Below the pieces are notes generated by a model, which was not told the DNA's origin, did no database searches, and worked only from the letters and a program-made list of their open reading frames with translations. This document shows, piece by piece, positions 56,354 through 63,436 of a stretch of 64,000 bases of DNA (the stretch's first letter is position 1; each line of letters opens with the position of its first letter). This stretch comes from a virus. Where the stretch lies: the IMG/VR virus record IMGVR_UViG_3300035137_000026, positions 124,001 to 188,000 of that record; one strand, written 5' to 3'. A program made the translations under genes and the position numbers.

Positions 56354-56647
56354 CTAGATGTTAGTAGATATCTTCCTAGTCTTTGCCCGGACTCTAACTG
56401 TGAAGGACAAAGTGCCACAATTGCCTATACTACAGAAGAACTCTACAATGTCGCCTTGATGGGCAGGACTCTTGAAGATTAGCTGTGATACCTTAAGGGT
56501 TACAAGCTGATTGGTCTCTAGCTGGCAGGTTGCATAGATGGCAGCAGCCTTATCAAGCCACTCCATCATACGCCCATCAAATAGTCTATTTGATGGGTTT
56601 AGGTCGCCAGGCATGACGATCTTTCTAAATGACATTGTCTTATCCAT
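56354..56647 (-). CDS. Hotdog-fold acyl-CoA thioesterase-like protein, truncated by TAG
   Basis: 97 residues from the ATG at 56647 (in-frame ATGs at 56668 and 56635 are possible). The hotdog signature is clear: RKIVMPGDLNPSNRLFDGRMMEWLDKAAAI, with the central helix starting after the Asn/Asp-Gly turn, as in YciA/BfiT-like acyl-CoA thioesterases (usually 130-150 residues). The frame stops with TAG just before the last strand. In a phage such an enzyme is unusual; it could trim acyl-CoA or modify a lipid. Its role here is not known. Confidence 0.6.
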   Translation of the reverse strand: MDKTMSFRKIVMPGDLNPSNRLFDGRMMEWLDKAAAIYATCQLETNQLVTLKVSQLIFKSPAHQGDIVEFFCSIGNCGTLSFTVRVRAKTRKISTNI

Positions 56648-56861
56648 GGCCTGGTATCCATTCTGCATTGCCTACATATTCCATATTTTCAAACTTGCAT
56701 CTGTAGTATACAATTCCGTCTTTCATGTTATAGGAAGCAATAGCGCCTTGGGCTCCCCACGGCTTGGGTTCTGTGATAATCATGAGGGACGCTCCAAATC
56801 TCTCGTCATGATCTGGATTGATTTGCACGATGTCACCGGGGACTAGCTGTCTAGATTGCAT
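56640..56861 (-). CDS. Small beta-rich protein (73 aa)
   Basis: Start at 56861 with AAGGCAAC upstream. Begins MQSRQLVPGDIVQINPDHDE, an SH3-like barrel start (P-G-D-I-V-x-I), and continues with strands (SLMIITEPKPWGAQGAI, GIVYYRCKFENMEYVG). Resembles small KOW/SH3-like phage proteins. Function unknown. Overlaps the nucleotidyltransferase gene by 11 bases and the thioesterase by 8. Confidence 0.5.
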   Translation of the reverse strand: MQSRQLVPGDIVQINPDHDERFGASLMIITEPKPWGAQGAIASYNMKDGIVYYRCKFENMEYVGNAEWIPGHG

Positions 56862-57285
56862 TTTGTTGCCTTGTGGTTGAGATATCTCCATCTTTGTCGT
56901 GGAGTCTTGGGACGATACATACAGGCCATCTATCTGAGCCTACTATCTCTCTTACATCGGGCCAATCACTGCCCTTGATTATCATATCGGGCTTAAATTC
57001 GTCTATAGCCTGCTTAAGGTCTGTGTCTGTGTCAAATACTTTTACCTCTACCTGTGGGTAACACATGTTCTTGATGGACCAGGCTGCTTCGGCCTCTAAA
57101 ATATGAGCGGTCCTTTGGGTAGAGTTTTCTATGGGTCGGCTATGACCCTTAAGTGCTCTTACTGAGTCGTCGCTGTTTATTAGTACTAGCACCTCTCCGT
57201 AATTGGACCATTTAAGAGCCAATTCTAGTAGGTATTGGTGTCCAGTATGGAACAGGTCGAAACAGCCATTTAGCACTATCTTCAT
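56851..57285 (-). CDS. Cytidylyltransferase-type nucleotidyltransferase (RfaE C-domain-like)
   Basis: 144 residues, start overlapping the upstream stop (ATGA). HxGH motif FDLFHTGHQYLLE right after the first strand (IVLNGCFD), and the later strand with SDDSVRALKGHSRPI plus IIKGSDWPD give the nucleotide-binding signature of the RfaE C-terminal domain/HldE ADP-heptose synthase and glycerol-3-phosphate cytidylyltransferase. With the separate kinase gene at 54692-55657 it could form a two-subunit ADP-heptose-like sugar-activating system. Confidence 0.75.
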   Translation of the reverse strand: MKIVLNGCFDLFHTGHQYLLELALKWSNYGEVLVLINSDDSVRALKGHSRPIENSTQRTAHILEAEAAWSIKNMCYPQVEVKVFDTDTDLKQAIDEFKPDMIIKGSDWPDVREIVGSDRWPVCIVPRLHDKDGDISTTRQQNAI

Positions 57286-58079
57286 AGTGTGAACCTGTAG
57301 AGGCTAGCTAGCCTCTCTCCAATCTGTTTAGCAAGTTCTCTGTCCTGCTTTATGCCTTCGTACCGGGTGACAGCAGCTGACCCTTGGAGCCATTCTGATA
57401 GTTGGGTAAGCTTAGTATGCTCGGGCTGTGGGCCACGATCTAGGAGAGCATTGCGGAATGCTATGTCTATTCTCTGTAGGCTAGTCGGTGCCTGGAGTGT
57501 GTCAAGTGTACATACTTTCCCCCAGGCAGGATTGATGCATGGATAGAACTTGCCTATATTGGCTAGAATTGCGTCTGCTCTATGGAAGAGAATGTCTCCA
57601 GGGTGAAACATTGGGTTACAGCCAGTGGGCATAAAGAACTTCTGTAAGTGCATATACTGGTGTAGTAGCTCGAGGATATCGTCTAGGCTGTCATCTTGGT
57701 AGATAATGTCGCTAGCGAATGGAATGACATGTAGCCACCTGGCATTCATCCAGCCACATCTACCGGAGAGTATGTGCTTTGCCCAGTCGAATAGGTTGGC
57801 GAATATGATGGGGCTCCCGGAACTACCATAGGATATGGTTCGGAATCCCGTCGGATTGCCGGACTTAAAGGATGGATTTATAAGGGATTCTACTGTATCC
57901 ACATAAAGGCACAGTATGCCAGGGGGCTCGGACTCTATCCCATAAATCCTGTTGCCTGCAGGATATAGGCCTACCAGGTGTGTGCCCATATCTTCTTCTC
58001 TGAGCAGGTCCTCGGCTGTAGCCAATAGGATGTCCCACTGGTCTTGAGGTAATCCGTAGTAGAACTCAGATGTCTGCAT
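57282..58079 (-). CDS. Nucleotidyltransferase-like protein
   Basis: 265 residues, AGGAGAC before ATG. N-terminal pattern LVGLYPAGNRIYGIESEPPG corresponds to the G-x-x-x-x-G sugar/nucleotide-binding turn of the large nucleotidyltransferase superfamily, with Asp in LCLYVD as a possible metal ligand. A later helix-rich part (DSLDDILELLHQYMHLQK, GDILFHRADAILANIG) follows the architecture of the protein at 61143-62117. I infer membership from these motifs only. Coupled to the cytidylyltransferase gene. Confidence 0.5.
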   Translation of the reverse strand: MQTSEFYYGLPQDQWDILLATAEDLLREEDMGTHLVGLYPAGNRIYGIESEPPGILCLYVDTVESLINPSFKSGNPTGFRTISYGSSGSPIIFANLFDWAKHILSGRCGWMNARWLHVIPFASDIIYQDDSLDDILELLHQYMHLQKFFMPTGCNPMFHPGDILFHRADAILANIGKFYPCINPAWGKVCTLDTLQAPTSLQRIDIAFRNALLDRGPQPEHTKLTQLSEWLQGSAAVTRYEGIKQDRELAKQIGERLASLYRFTL

Positions 58080-58087
58080 TTAGTCTC

Positions 58088-58489
58088 CTAGAAGGGTACG
58101 TCGTCGTCGCCGATCCCTGAAGAGTCTTTTGGTTTCGACTTTCCTTTGCCTCCACCATTGCCTTCACTCTCCTTGGCGAAGTAGGCTGTCTCTACCTCTG
58201 CACGGATGTGCTCGAGGAGATCGTTGCCAGGACCTCCGCCCTCTTCTTCACGTACAATGGTGATGACTGGATGGTACTTGGGCTTACCGTTCTCGTCTGT
58301 CTCGCTCTTCTCATCTTTACGGGATGGTAGACCGATTTCGACTCCACCGTTCTTGCTCTGGAAGAGCTTAAAGCCTTTCCATGTCATGTGAGTTTCATCC
58401 CCACCGTCAAGGCTGAACTGCACGTCAGCAAAGCCCATCAGTTTGCCGCTTGCGTATTTGTGTACCCAGACCTTTGTTACTTTCAACAT
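58088..58489 (-). CDS. SpoVG-like ssDNA-binding candidate with SSB-type acidic tail
   Basis: 133 residues, start at 58489 with AGGAGC upstream. The first ~100 residues follow the SpoVG pattern: LKVTKVWVHKYASGKLMGFA, ending GFKLFQSKNGGVEIGLPSRKDE and KYHPVITI, then a C-terminal helix. After a Gly/Lys-rich linker it ends GDDDVPF, the conserved acidic tip that in bacterial and phage SSBs recruits partner proteins. SpoVG proteins bind nucleic acid. The combination suggests a SpoVG-derived ssDNA-binding protein of the replisome. Not proven; no OB-fold SSB is visible elsewhere in the window. Confidence 0.65.
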   Translation of the reverse strand: MLKVTKVWVHKYASGKLMGFADVQFSLDGGDETHMTWKGFKLFQSKNGGVEIGLPSRKDEKSETDENGKPKYHPVITIVREEEGGGPGNDLLEHIRAEVETAYFAKESEGNGGGKGKSKPKDSSGIGDDDVPF

Positions 58490-58511
58490 GCTTTCTGCTC
58501 CTAAATAAATG

Positions 58512-59351
58512 TTAGAGCCTCCACCTTGAGACTCCAACCAGGTCAACAATCTGACCATTGATAATACCGAACGTAGTCTCGAAGTGGCTTGCTAGGTCGC
58601 CACTAATAGTGGCGACTTCCCAGCCGTCTGTTCCGATACACGTCGGACTTATGAAAGAACTATCACTGTCATAACCTGGATTGACAAAGATAGGTTCTGC
58701 ACAAAAGCAGATACCTTCAAATAGAGTCACAGGTAAGAACTCACCGGGTGCGTTATGTATTGACGGTGCTTCGTGTAGCATGTATCCTATCCCGTGTCCC
58801 GTCATAGATACAACCTGCTTCAGGTGCTGTGCTCTTGCGGTTTCTCTAATAATTGTTGCTATCTCCATAGTATCTTTTGGTTGCTGCTTGACTATATTAC
58901 TTAATGCTTTCTGTGGTGCATTTACCCATTCTGATTTAGAGCCTACTCTGGTTGTGAATGCAGCATCCAAGTTTAACCATCTATCTCCATAACGTATACA
59001 AACACCACAGTCAACAGAAACTATATCCCCAGTTTTGGTGGGTGTGTTGTTTGGCCGACCATGGGCAACGACATTGTTGATAGATATACAGATGGCATGG
59101 TTAAATGGTTCTCCAAGGTAGTTCTGTTGAACTGTAAATGGAAAGTCAATTATCCTATAGGCATTATTCTGTCCGAATATTTTATTGCAGGCTGAGATAA
59201 ATCTGCCCTCTAAGTGATTTGTATCTCCCTCAGCCACCTTATTATATAGCTGTCTAAGGACCTCGCCGAACTTCTCTCCAGTATCCTGGTAGAGTTCCAT
59301 GGCTTCTGCAGATTTCTTGATGGGAATCTGGGGGGCGGTTGGCGATGTCAT
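58512..59351 (-). CDS. Methionine aminopeptidase type I (M24)
   Basis: 279 residues; AAGGATAA before ATG. Key residues: H97 (VVAHGRP), metal ligands D114 (VSVDCGV), D129 (LNLDAAFT), H185 (MTGHGIGYMLHEAPSI), E218 (CAEPIF) and E244 (GWEVATI). The two Asp ligands are 15 apart instead of the usual 11, because of a four-residue insert between the strands. It removes N-terminal Met from nascent proteins. A sigma-70-like promoter stands just upstream (59380-59407). Its most interesting potential substrate is the phage's own proteasome-like protein. Confidence 0.9.
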   Translation of the reverse strand: MTSPTAPQIPIKKSAEAMELYQDTGEKFGEVLRQLYNKVAEGDTNHLEGRFISACNKIFGQNNAYRIIDFPFTVQQNYLGEPFNHAICISINNVVAHGRPNNTPTKTGDIVSVDCGVCIRYGDRWLNLDAAFTTRVGSKSEWVNAPQKALSNIVKQQPKDTMEIATIIRETARAQHLKQVVSMTGHGIGYMLHEAPSIHNAPGEFLPVTLFEGICFCAEPIFVNPGYDSDSSFISPTCIGTDGWEVATISGDLASHFETTFGIINGQIVDLVGVSRWRL

Positions 59352-59379
59352 ACATTTATCCTTGTCTGTATCTTACCTT

Positions 59380-59407
59380 ATCATAGTCTAATTTTGTATA
59401 TAGTCAA
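59380..59407 (-). promoter_or_regulatory. Sigma-70-like promoter for the aminopeptidase gene
   Basis: Read on the - strand: TTGACT (59402-59407), 16-base spacer, TATGAT (59380-59385), 28 bases before the ATG region. Both hexamers match the sigma-70 consensus at 5 of 6 positions. The region is AT-rich and intergenic. Confidence 0.55.
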
Positions 59408-59412
59408 GCAGT

Positions 59413-59673
59413 TTATGTGTTTTCTTGGAGTTCTTGATACATCTCCTGAAGTGCTATCTTATAGGCCGATTCGGGTGTATGTGATTCGAACATGTTTCCA
59501 TCAGCATTGCGAGCTGAAAGTAGACAGACCATCTGTCCCTCATCTGGAAGTTCTCTTTGGGCTGATTTAAGTGTACGCAGTGCGTCACTAGTTGAGTCAA
59601 AGACATCAAACCATTCCATGTCGTTGTCGTCTGCGTACGTAACGGCTTCAACTAATTGTTCTGTGCTAGTCAC
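59413..59673 (-). CDS. Small acidic hypothetical protein (GTG start)
   Basis: 86 residues starting at GTG with GGAGGTGAGC in front. Acidic and helical (YADDNDMEWFDVFDSTSD, LRTLKSAQRELPDEG, SAYKIALQEMYQELQEN). No family recognised. Confidence 0.5.
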   Translation of the reverse strand: MTSTEQLVEAVTYADDNDMEWFDVFDSTSDALRTLKSAQRELPDEGQMVCLLSARNADGNMFESHTPESAYKIALQEMYQELQENT

Positions 59674-59710
59674 TCTAGCTCACCTCCATGGCTAGAGCAT
59701 AGCAAGGAGC

Positions 59711-60313
59711 TTAGTTAGAAGCAAATCGAGACCGAAGTTTCTTGGCGAGGCTCAGACGGCGGGTAACTTTGGCCTTGAGGTTTGCCTGCTCTCTCTTGTA
59801 GCAAGCCTTAGGATCCTCTCTGTCTAGGCACCATGATGGCTTGTAGTTCTTGGCCTTACATGCTGTACCACAGGCATAGTACGTTAGGGTCTCCCTGATG
59901 CTGTCTGGGCAGACAGCTCTAGCCTCTGCAAGCCAGTTAGCACCACACAGGGCCTGTCCTTCAATGGTATCCATGAAGTGTGGGCAGTTGGCGGCGCAAT
60001 CCCTACCACACTGCAGCAAACCTTTCTCCTTAGCTGGACCCTTCTTCTTAAGGGACAAGACGTCCGGACGGAATCTGCTCTCCCAGTGAGCCATTGATAT
60101 CAGCAGATAAGGATCATGCTTGTACTCTGCGGCAGCCCTGTCAACTGCCTCGGCGATTTCATTAGCGTAGATAGTGTTTCGCTTCCGTGGATGACCTGGT
60201 TCCTTGTCAATCATAAACATGACTGCATTCTGGGTTCCCATGTTGCCGTCTCCATGGGCAGCTAGGGCTACCATAGAGAAAAGGGCGGTTAGGAAAAGAA
60301 CTTTCAATCTCAT
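59711..60313 (-). CDS. Secreted lysozyme-like/transglycosylase SLT protein
   Basis: 200 residues, start at 60313 with AAGGAGTAA upstream. Signal peptide MRLKVLFLTALFSMVALAAHG. The mature part follows a lytic transglycosylase pattern: AAAEYKHDPYLLISMAHWESRF with the catalytic Glu in ESRF, then GLLQCG and a helical region with LTYYACGTAC. The many Cys (CGRDCAANC, CGANW, YACGTACK, SWCLD, KACYK) likely form disulfides, supporting export. It cleaves peptidoglycan glycan strands for entry or lysis. Neighbouring amidase suggests a lysis role. Confidence 0.7.
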   Translation of the reverse strand: MRLKVLFLTALFSMVALAAHGDGNMGTQNAVMFMIDKEPGHPRKRNTIYANEIAEAVDRAAAEYKHDPYLLISMAHWESRFRPDVLSLKKKGPAKEKGLLQCGRDCAANCPHFMDTIEGQALCGANWLAEARAVCPDSIRETLTYYACGTACKAKNYKPSWCLDREDPKACYKREQANLKAKVTRRLSLAKKLRSRFASN

Positions 60314-60331
60314 TTGTTTACTCCTTAGTTG

Positions 60332-60369
60332 TGTACATGTATTGTACATCTAGTGCATAGGCTCTATGC
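60332..60369. repeat. Palindromes in the lysis intergenic region
   Basis: Two TGTACA palindromes separated by five bases (60332-60337 and 60343-60348) and, 6 bases on, an inverted repeat GCATAG-gct-CTATGC (60355-60369). They lie just upstream of the lysozyme-like gene and downstream of a TATAAT on the - strand at 60389-60394. This could be an operator or RNA hairpin. No matching -35 at a normal distance was found. Confidence 0.35.
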
Positions 60370-60399
60370 CTAATACAAAAATTGCAGTATTATACAAAA

Positions 60400-61056
60400 T
60401 TATGAAACGGAATGTTTCAATAGGTACTCTAGAGGATAGCGGCCGTCAGCGTGTCCAGCGAAGTCACGGTGTGCAACCACACCTGGCCCAGGTTGTGCCC
60501 TGGGAGGTATCCTCCAGCCTTTAATCTTTCTTTTCTTTGCATTCAACCCAATTGTGGGGAATACATACGGTATATGTAGTTTCTTGCACAGGAACGGGAC
60601 AATCTTTAACAGAGTATCTAGCTGCGCCTGTGTTGGAAGGACATACCGTTTGTCCTTCTTGTCTGCTAACCATGTCCACCACTCAGCTGGGATGGTCTCA
60701 AATTCCATGCCTTTAGCAAGCTTTGGCGCATACGGATTTACTATCTCAATACCAATACTTGTCTTGTTTAGCTGGTTTGCGTGTACCATCACGTCGTTTG
60801 CTAGGTCACCGTGACATGAAACCACACCGCTTCTGGCTAAGATGAGATGGACGCCGTACTTCTTTCTTGTTAGGGTCTTTTTACATCCTTCGGCTGTGCG
60901 CCCGGCTGTTTCGTGTAACACGAAATGTTGCAGTGGATGTTTTCTGGGCTTGCTCTTAAATAGGGGCTCGCCATCAAAAACAAAGTTTTTAACAATAACT
61001 CCGTCGGGTGGCTTGATGAAGTCGGCGTCTATAATAAAGTTGGATGTCTCTAGCAT
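60400..61056 (-). CDS. N-acetylmuramoyl-L-alanine amidase (Amidase_2 endolysin)
   Basis: 218 residues, GGAGGAATTC before ATG. Zinc ligands of the Amidase_2/PGRP fold: LQHFVLHETAG (first His), VMVHANQLNKTSIGIEIVNP (Glu region) and GVVAHRDFAGHADGRYP (second and later ligands, His and Asp). Cuts the amide bond between muramic acid and L-Ala. Without a signal peptide it needs a holin or other export. A good sigma-70-type promoter lies at 61081-61109. Confidence 0.82.
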   Translation of the reverse strand: MLETSNFIIDADFIKPPDGVIVKNFVFDGEPLFKSKPRKHPLQHFVLHETAGRTAEGCKKTLTRKKYGVHLILARSGVVSCHGDLANDVMVHANQLNKTSIGIEIVNPYAPKLAKGMEFETIPAEWWTWLADKKDKRYVLPTQAQLDTLLKIVPFLCKKLHIPYVFPTIGLNAKKRKIKGWRIPPRAQPGPGVVAHRDFAGHADGRYPLEYLLKHSVS

Positions 61057-61080
61057 CTGAATTCCTCCAATTTAGACACC

Positions 61081-61109
61081 ATCTTATCTCGGCTGCTATA
61101 ATCTGTCAA
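61081..61109 (-). promoter_or_regulatory. Sigma-70-like promoter for the amidase gene
   Basis: Read on the - strand: TTGACA (61104-61109, perfect), 17-base spacer, TAAGAT (61081-61086), then the GGAGG ribosome site and ATG at 61056. Perfect -35 and optimal spacing; the -10 matches at 4 of 6. Confidence 0.6.
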
Positions 61110-61142
61110 TGAATTACAGCTTCTGGGAAGGATTACGGTAGG

Positions 61143-62117
61143 TTATGGCAGTCCTAGGTGTTTGCTCATCTGCTCCATGGTGAAAGCCTCGATAGCTTTG
61201 TAGTTTGCATTTTCGGGGAGATTTGTTTTCTCCTGAGCAACTTCAAACTTGGTCTCTAGCTTATCAGCATGCTCGATGACCTGCTCAACCTCCCACTTGC
61301 CGTGCTTGATGTCAAGTATTAAGCTTGCCATTGGAAGGGGGAAGATTAACTCGCCTTGCTCGAGCAGCATAAGTCCCTCATACAGCAAGCGAATTAGGTG
61401 TGATGCAAACTTTGTATCGTATCCATGTTTAAGAACCAGCTCGCTGCGGTTAGTGGCCTTATCTAGCCTCTGCTTGAGCATTTTGTATGCCTTCTTGGCA
61501 TAAACACCAGGTTCAAAGCAAATGTCACCACAGTGGATATGGTGTCCTGTGTCCTTCTTCCAGAAGGTCTTGCTGTCTGGATCGCAATCTATCATGTGGT
61601 CATACACCTGACCCATAGTAAGCTTCGGGTCACAAAGTCCTAGGAAGTCATAGCCATTGCGTAGCTCATTGAAGTGATCCCGGCGGATAATCATCTTGTG
61701 CTTCTGTGCATGAGCATACCCGATGAACCTTGGGATACACTGTTGGCTAGGGAAGTGTTCCCTCATTGCTAGAAGTGCTTCACCAGAATCATTGCAAAAG
61801 GCCTTGGCCTTGTCGTGCGCGAATAGAATCTCAATTACATTAGGGTTGTTCTTGAGTGCTAGGTTGATAAACCTCCTGAACTCATAGAGCTTCCGGTCAA
61901 CTGCCTCAGCAGTATTCTTACCACTCTCATCCTTGTCAGCCTTAGAGAAATCTACCTCTTTAACTGACTGGAGGCCCAGTACATATTCCTTCGGTGGCAT
62001 AAAAATACCAACAAAATCCTCATCAGATTCTGGAGTGGAAGTGCCATACAGGTGTGATCCTACCACTATCTCAAGGATTTTGTTCTCTTCTGCCCGCTCT
62101 CTAAGTAAATCACTCAT
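61143..62117 (-). CDS. Predicted nucleotidyltransferase (RlaP-like)
   Basis: 324 residues, overlapping the upstream stop, with GGAGATAC upstream. N-terminal signature IVVGSHLYGTSTPESDEDFVGIFMP: the G-S-x-x-Y-G-T and S-D-x-D elements define the minimal nucleotidyltransferases predicted to accompany RNA ligases (RlaP/DUF3-type). Helical C-terminal half (YDMHMIDCDPD-like, FEPGVYAKKAYKMLKQRL, SHLIRLLYEGLMLLEQG). No RNA ligase is visible in the window. Function in RNA repair is known only for the family and is not certain here. Confidence 0.7.
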   Translation of the reverse strand: MSDLLRERAEENKILEIVVGSHLYGTSTPESDEDFVGIFMPPKEYVLGLQSVKEVDFSKADKDESGKNTAEAVDRKLYEFRRFINLALKNNPNVIEILFAHDKAKAFCNDSGEALLAMREHFPSQQCIPRFIGYAHAQKHKMIIRRDHFNELRNGYDFLGLCDPKLTMGQVYDHMIDCDPDSKTFWKKDTGHHIHCGDICFEPGVYAKKAYKMLKQRLDKATNRSELVLKHGYDTKFASHLIRLLYEGLMLLEQGELIFPLPMASLILDIKHGKWEVEQVIEHADKLETKFEVAQEKTNLPENANYKAIEAFTMEQMSKHLGLP

Positions 62118-62457
62118 CTTGGAGTATCTCTAATACTTTCTTAAGCTTCTCTGTACTAAGCTTCTTTAGTTCATCATCCTTGCATAGGCTCATAACTTTG
62201 TAGAGTATCCTTTTCCTGTATATGATCTTCCTGTGTTCATCGGTAATTGGTTCGATGTGATTGTGATTCCAGATGCCTGAGTGCCCGACCTTTTTGCCGT
62301 CTTGTTTGCGCCATCTCACCTCAGGAGCATGCTTGTTCCAGCCTGTAGTAATTACTTGGGTCTTGGTGGTTCTAATTACTTCCCTAAAGTAGTCAGGACC
62401 GTAGCGTCCCATTACGGTGACGTAGTCGCCAGTTTTAATGTCTTCGAGCGTGCTCAT
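62110..62457 (-). CDS. Small hypothetical protein, KOW/SH3-like start
   Basis: 115 residues, start overlapping the upstream stop (TAATG). Begins STLEDIKTGDYVTVMGRYGP, like KOW/SH3 modules, then REVIRTTKTQVITTGWN, a Trp/His-rich loop and a Lys-rich helical tail (LKKLSTEKLKKVLEILQ). No family recognised. Confidence 0.5.
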   Translation of the reverse strand: MSTLEDIKTGDYVTVMGRYGPDYFREVIRTTKTQVITTGWNKHAPEVRWRKQDGKKVGHSGIWNHNHIEPITDEHRKIIYRKRILYKVMSLCKDDELKKLSTEKLKKVLEILQDE

Positions 62458-62744
62458 TAGTATACCTGTTTAGCGTATTTCATGATCTGGGTGGTTTTCT
62501 GCTTATCAATATTGTCGAGTGTTATCTCTTCACAGTCAGTCCAGGTAAAGACTTGTATCCTTCTATGGCTATTGAAGCTAGCTCTAAGTAACATCATATC
62601 TAGTTTACTAGAGGCTTTTTTGTGGTCCTGGCCGCTATAGAGCATCTCTATTCCCTCGGTGCCAATACCCATGATACAGAACCAATGATCCTTAGGGTTC
62701 TCTTCCTCTACCTCTTGGCCACATGTCTCACATATTATAGTCAT
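62457..62744 (-). CDS. Hypothetical protein with N-terminal Cys pair
   Basis: 95 residues, GGAGATAAG before ATG. Begins MTIICETCGQEV and has another Cys in DHWFCIMG, so an incomplete zinc-ribbon pattern; later YSGQDHKKASSKLDMMLL and beta strand RRIQVFTWTDCEEI. No family recognised. The region upstream contains the degenerate frames described next. Confidence 0.5.
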   Translation of the reverse strand: MTIICETCGQEVEEENPKDHWFCIMGIGTEGIEMLYSGQDHKKASSKLDMMLLRASFNSHRRIQVFTWTDCEEITLDNIDKQKTTQIMKYAKQVY

Positions 62745-62748
62745 CTTA

Positions 62749-63172
62749 TCTCCAAAACTGCCACCACTTCTTGGGTGCTACTTCTTCCGGCTTCTCTATG
62801 GGTGATCACTTATTACACCAACCATCTTCGTTATGTTTTCTACATTCTTCGTAAGTTATGACGTTACCAATTATGAAGTTCCAGTGTGTTTATGTGTGTG
62901 CCCTGCATAGTTGTTCTTTATAGTACTGTCTTAAAGCCAAGTCCATGGTTAACATGGTTTGGTACAAGTCTGAGTCTATGTGATATATAGTATGCATGCC
63001 ATGATATAGCATGCTGTGTGGATGTATCTCTCCTGGTATGAAGTGTATGCAGCTGCCGTAATGGTGTTTGTCTGACTTTATGGTTTTTTCCTGGAAGGCA
63101 TCACAGTAATCAATGGTGGTAGTGGCTATATAATACCTTCAACCCTGTGTCTACATCTCTTACAGACGGCGG
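62749..63172 (-). pseudogene. Degenerate strip with two coding-like frames lacking starts and broken by stops
   Basis: No intact gene is visible between 62745 and 63125. One - strand frame reads coding-like text throughout: IDYCDAFQEKTIKSDKHH, then SCIHFIPGEIHPHSMLYHG, LYQTMLTMDLALRQYY, ended by TAA; next NFIIGNVITYEECRKHNEDG, a TGA, then SPIEKPEEVAPKKWWQFWR and TAA just upstream of the 62744 gene. Neither part has an ATG, GTG or TTG start. Remnants of at least two small genes, or genes with unusual starts, or sequence errors. Confidence 0.4.
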
Positions 63173-63248
63173 GTCCACATATCTCACGGTCATCCTCGTC
63201 AGTGGCATACATTCTGTGACCGAACATTGTGCAGGGTATCTTATTCAT
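63126..63248 (-). CDS. Very small Cys-containing protein (40 aa)
   Basis: ATG at 63248, GGAAGA before it, stop TAG at 63126. Begins MNKIPCTMFGHRMYATDEDD and has CGPAVCKRCRHRVEG at the end, giving four Cys in a possible zinc knuckle. Short, but the ribosome site and Cys spacing resemble tiny phage proteins with this start. Overlaps the end of the dATP/dGTP-hydrolase-like fragment by 8 bases. Confidence 0.5.
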   Translation of the reverse strand: MNKIPCTMFGHRMYATDEDDREICGPAVCKRCRHRVEGII

Positions 63249-63435
63249 CTTCTTCCACATTATGGTCTCCCCACATTAGGAATAGCAAGCAGCATCCTGC
63301 ATGAGCTAGGTGAGACTTGCCACTCTCCGGGTCCTTCTTCTCCCCGTCATACCATGCCGTCATATGCCTCATCAGGGCACCGAAGTATCGCTTCCTTAGG
63401 GGTCTCACGTGCTTCCAGTTGTCGTCTCCGGTAAA
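63241..63435 (-). pseudogene. C-terminal fragment of a dATP/dGTP diphosphohydrolase-like (DUF5664) protein
   Basis: Frame ending TAA at 63241. From about 63429 it reads GDDNWKHVRPLRKRYFGALM then RHMTAWYDGEKKDPESGKSH followed by LAHAGCCLLFLMW, the C-terminal half of DUF5664-type enzymes (normally preceded by a D-L-L-P-W-x-A region and F-G-A-x-K-Y). The N-terminal half is not present in this frame; directly upstream is the HNH endonuclease gene. So the gene is probably interrupted by that element and its first half should lie beyond the right edge. Confidence 0.6.
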
Positions 63436-63436
63436 T

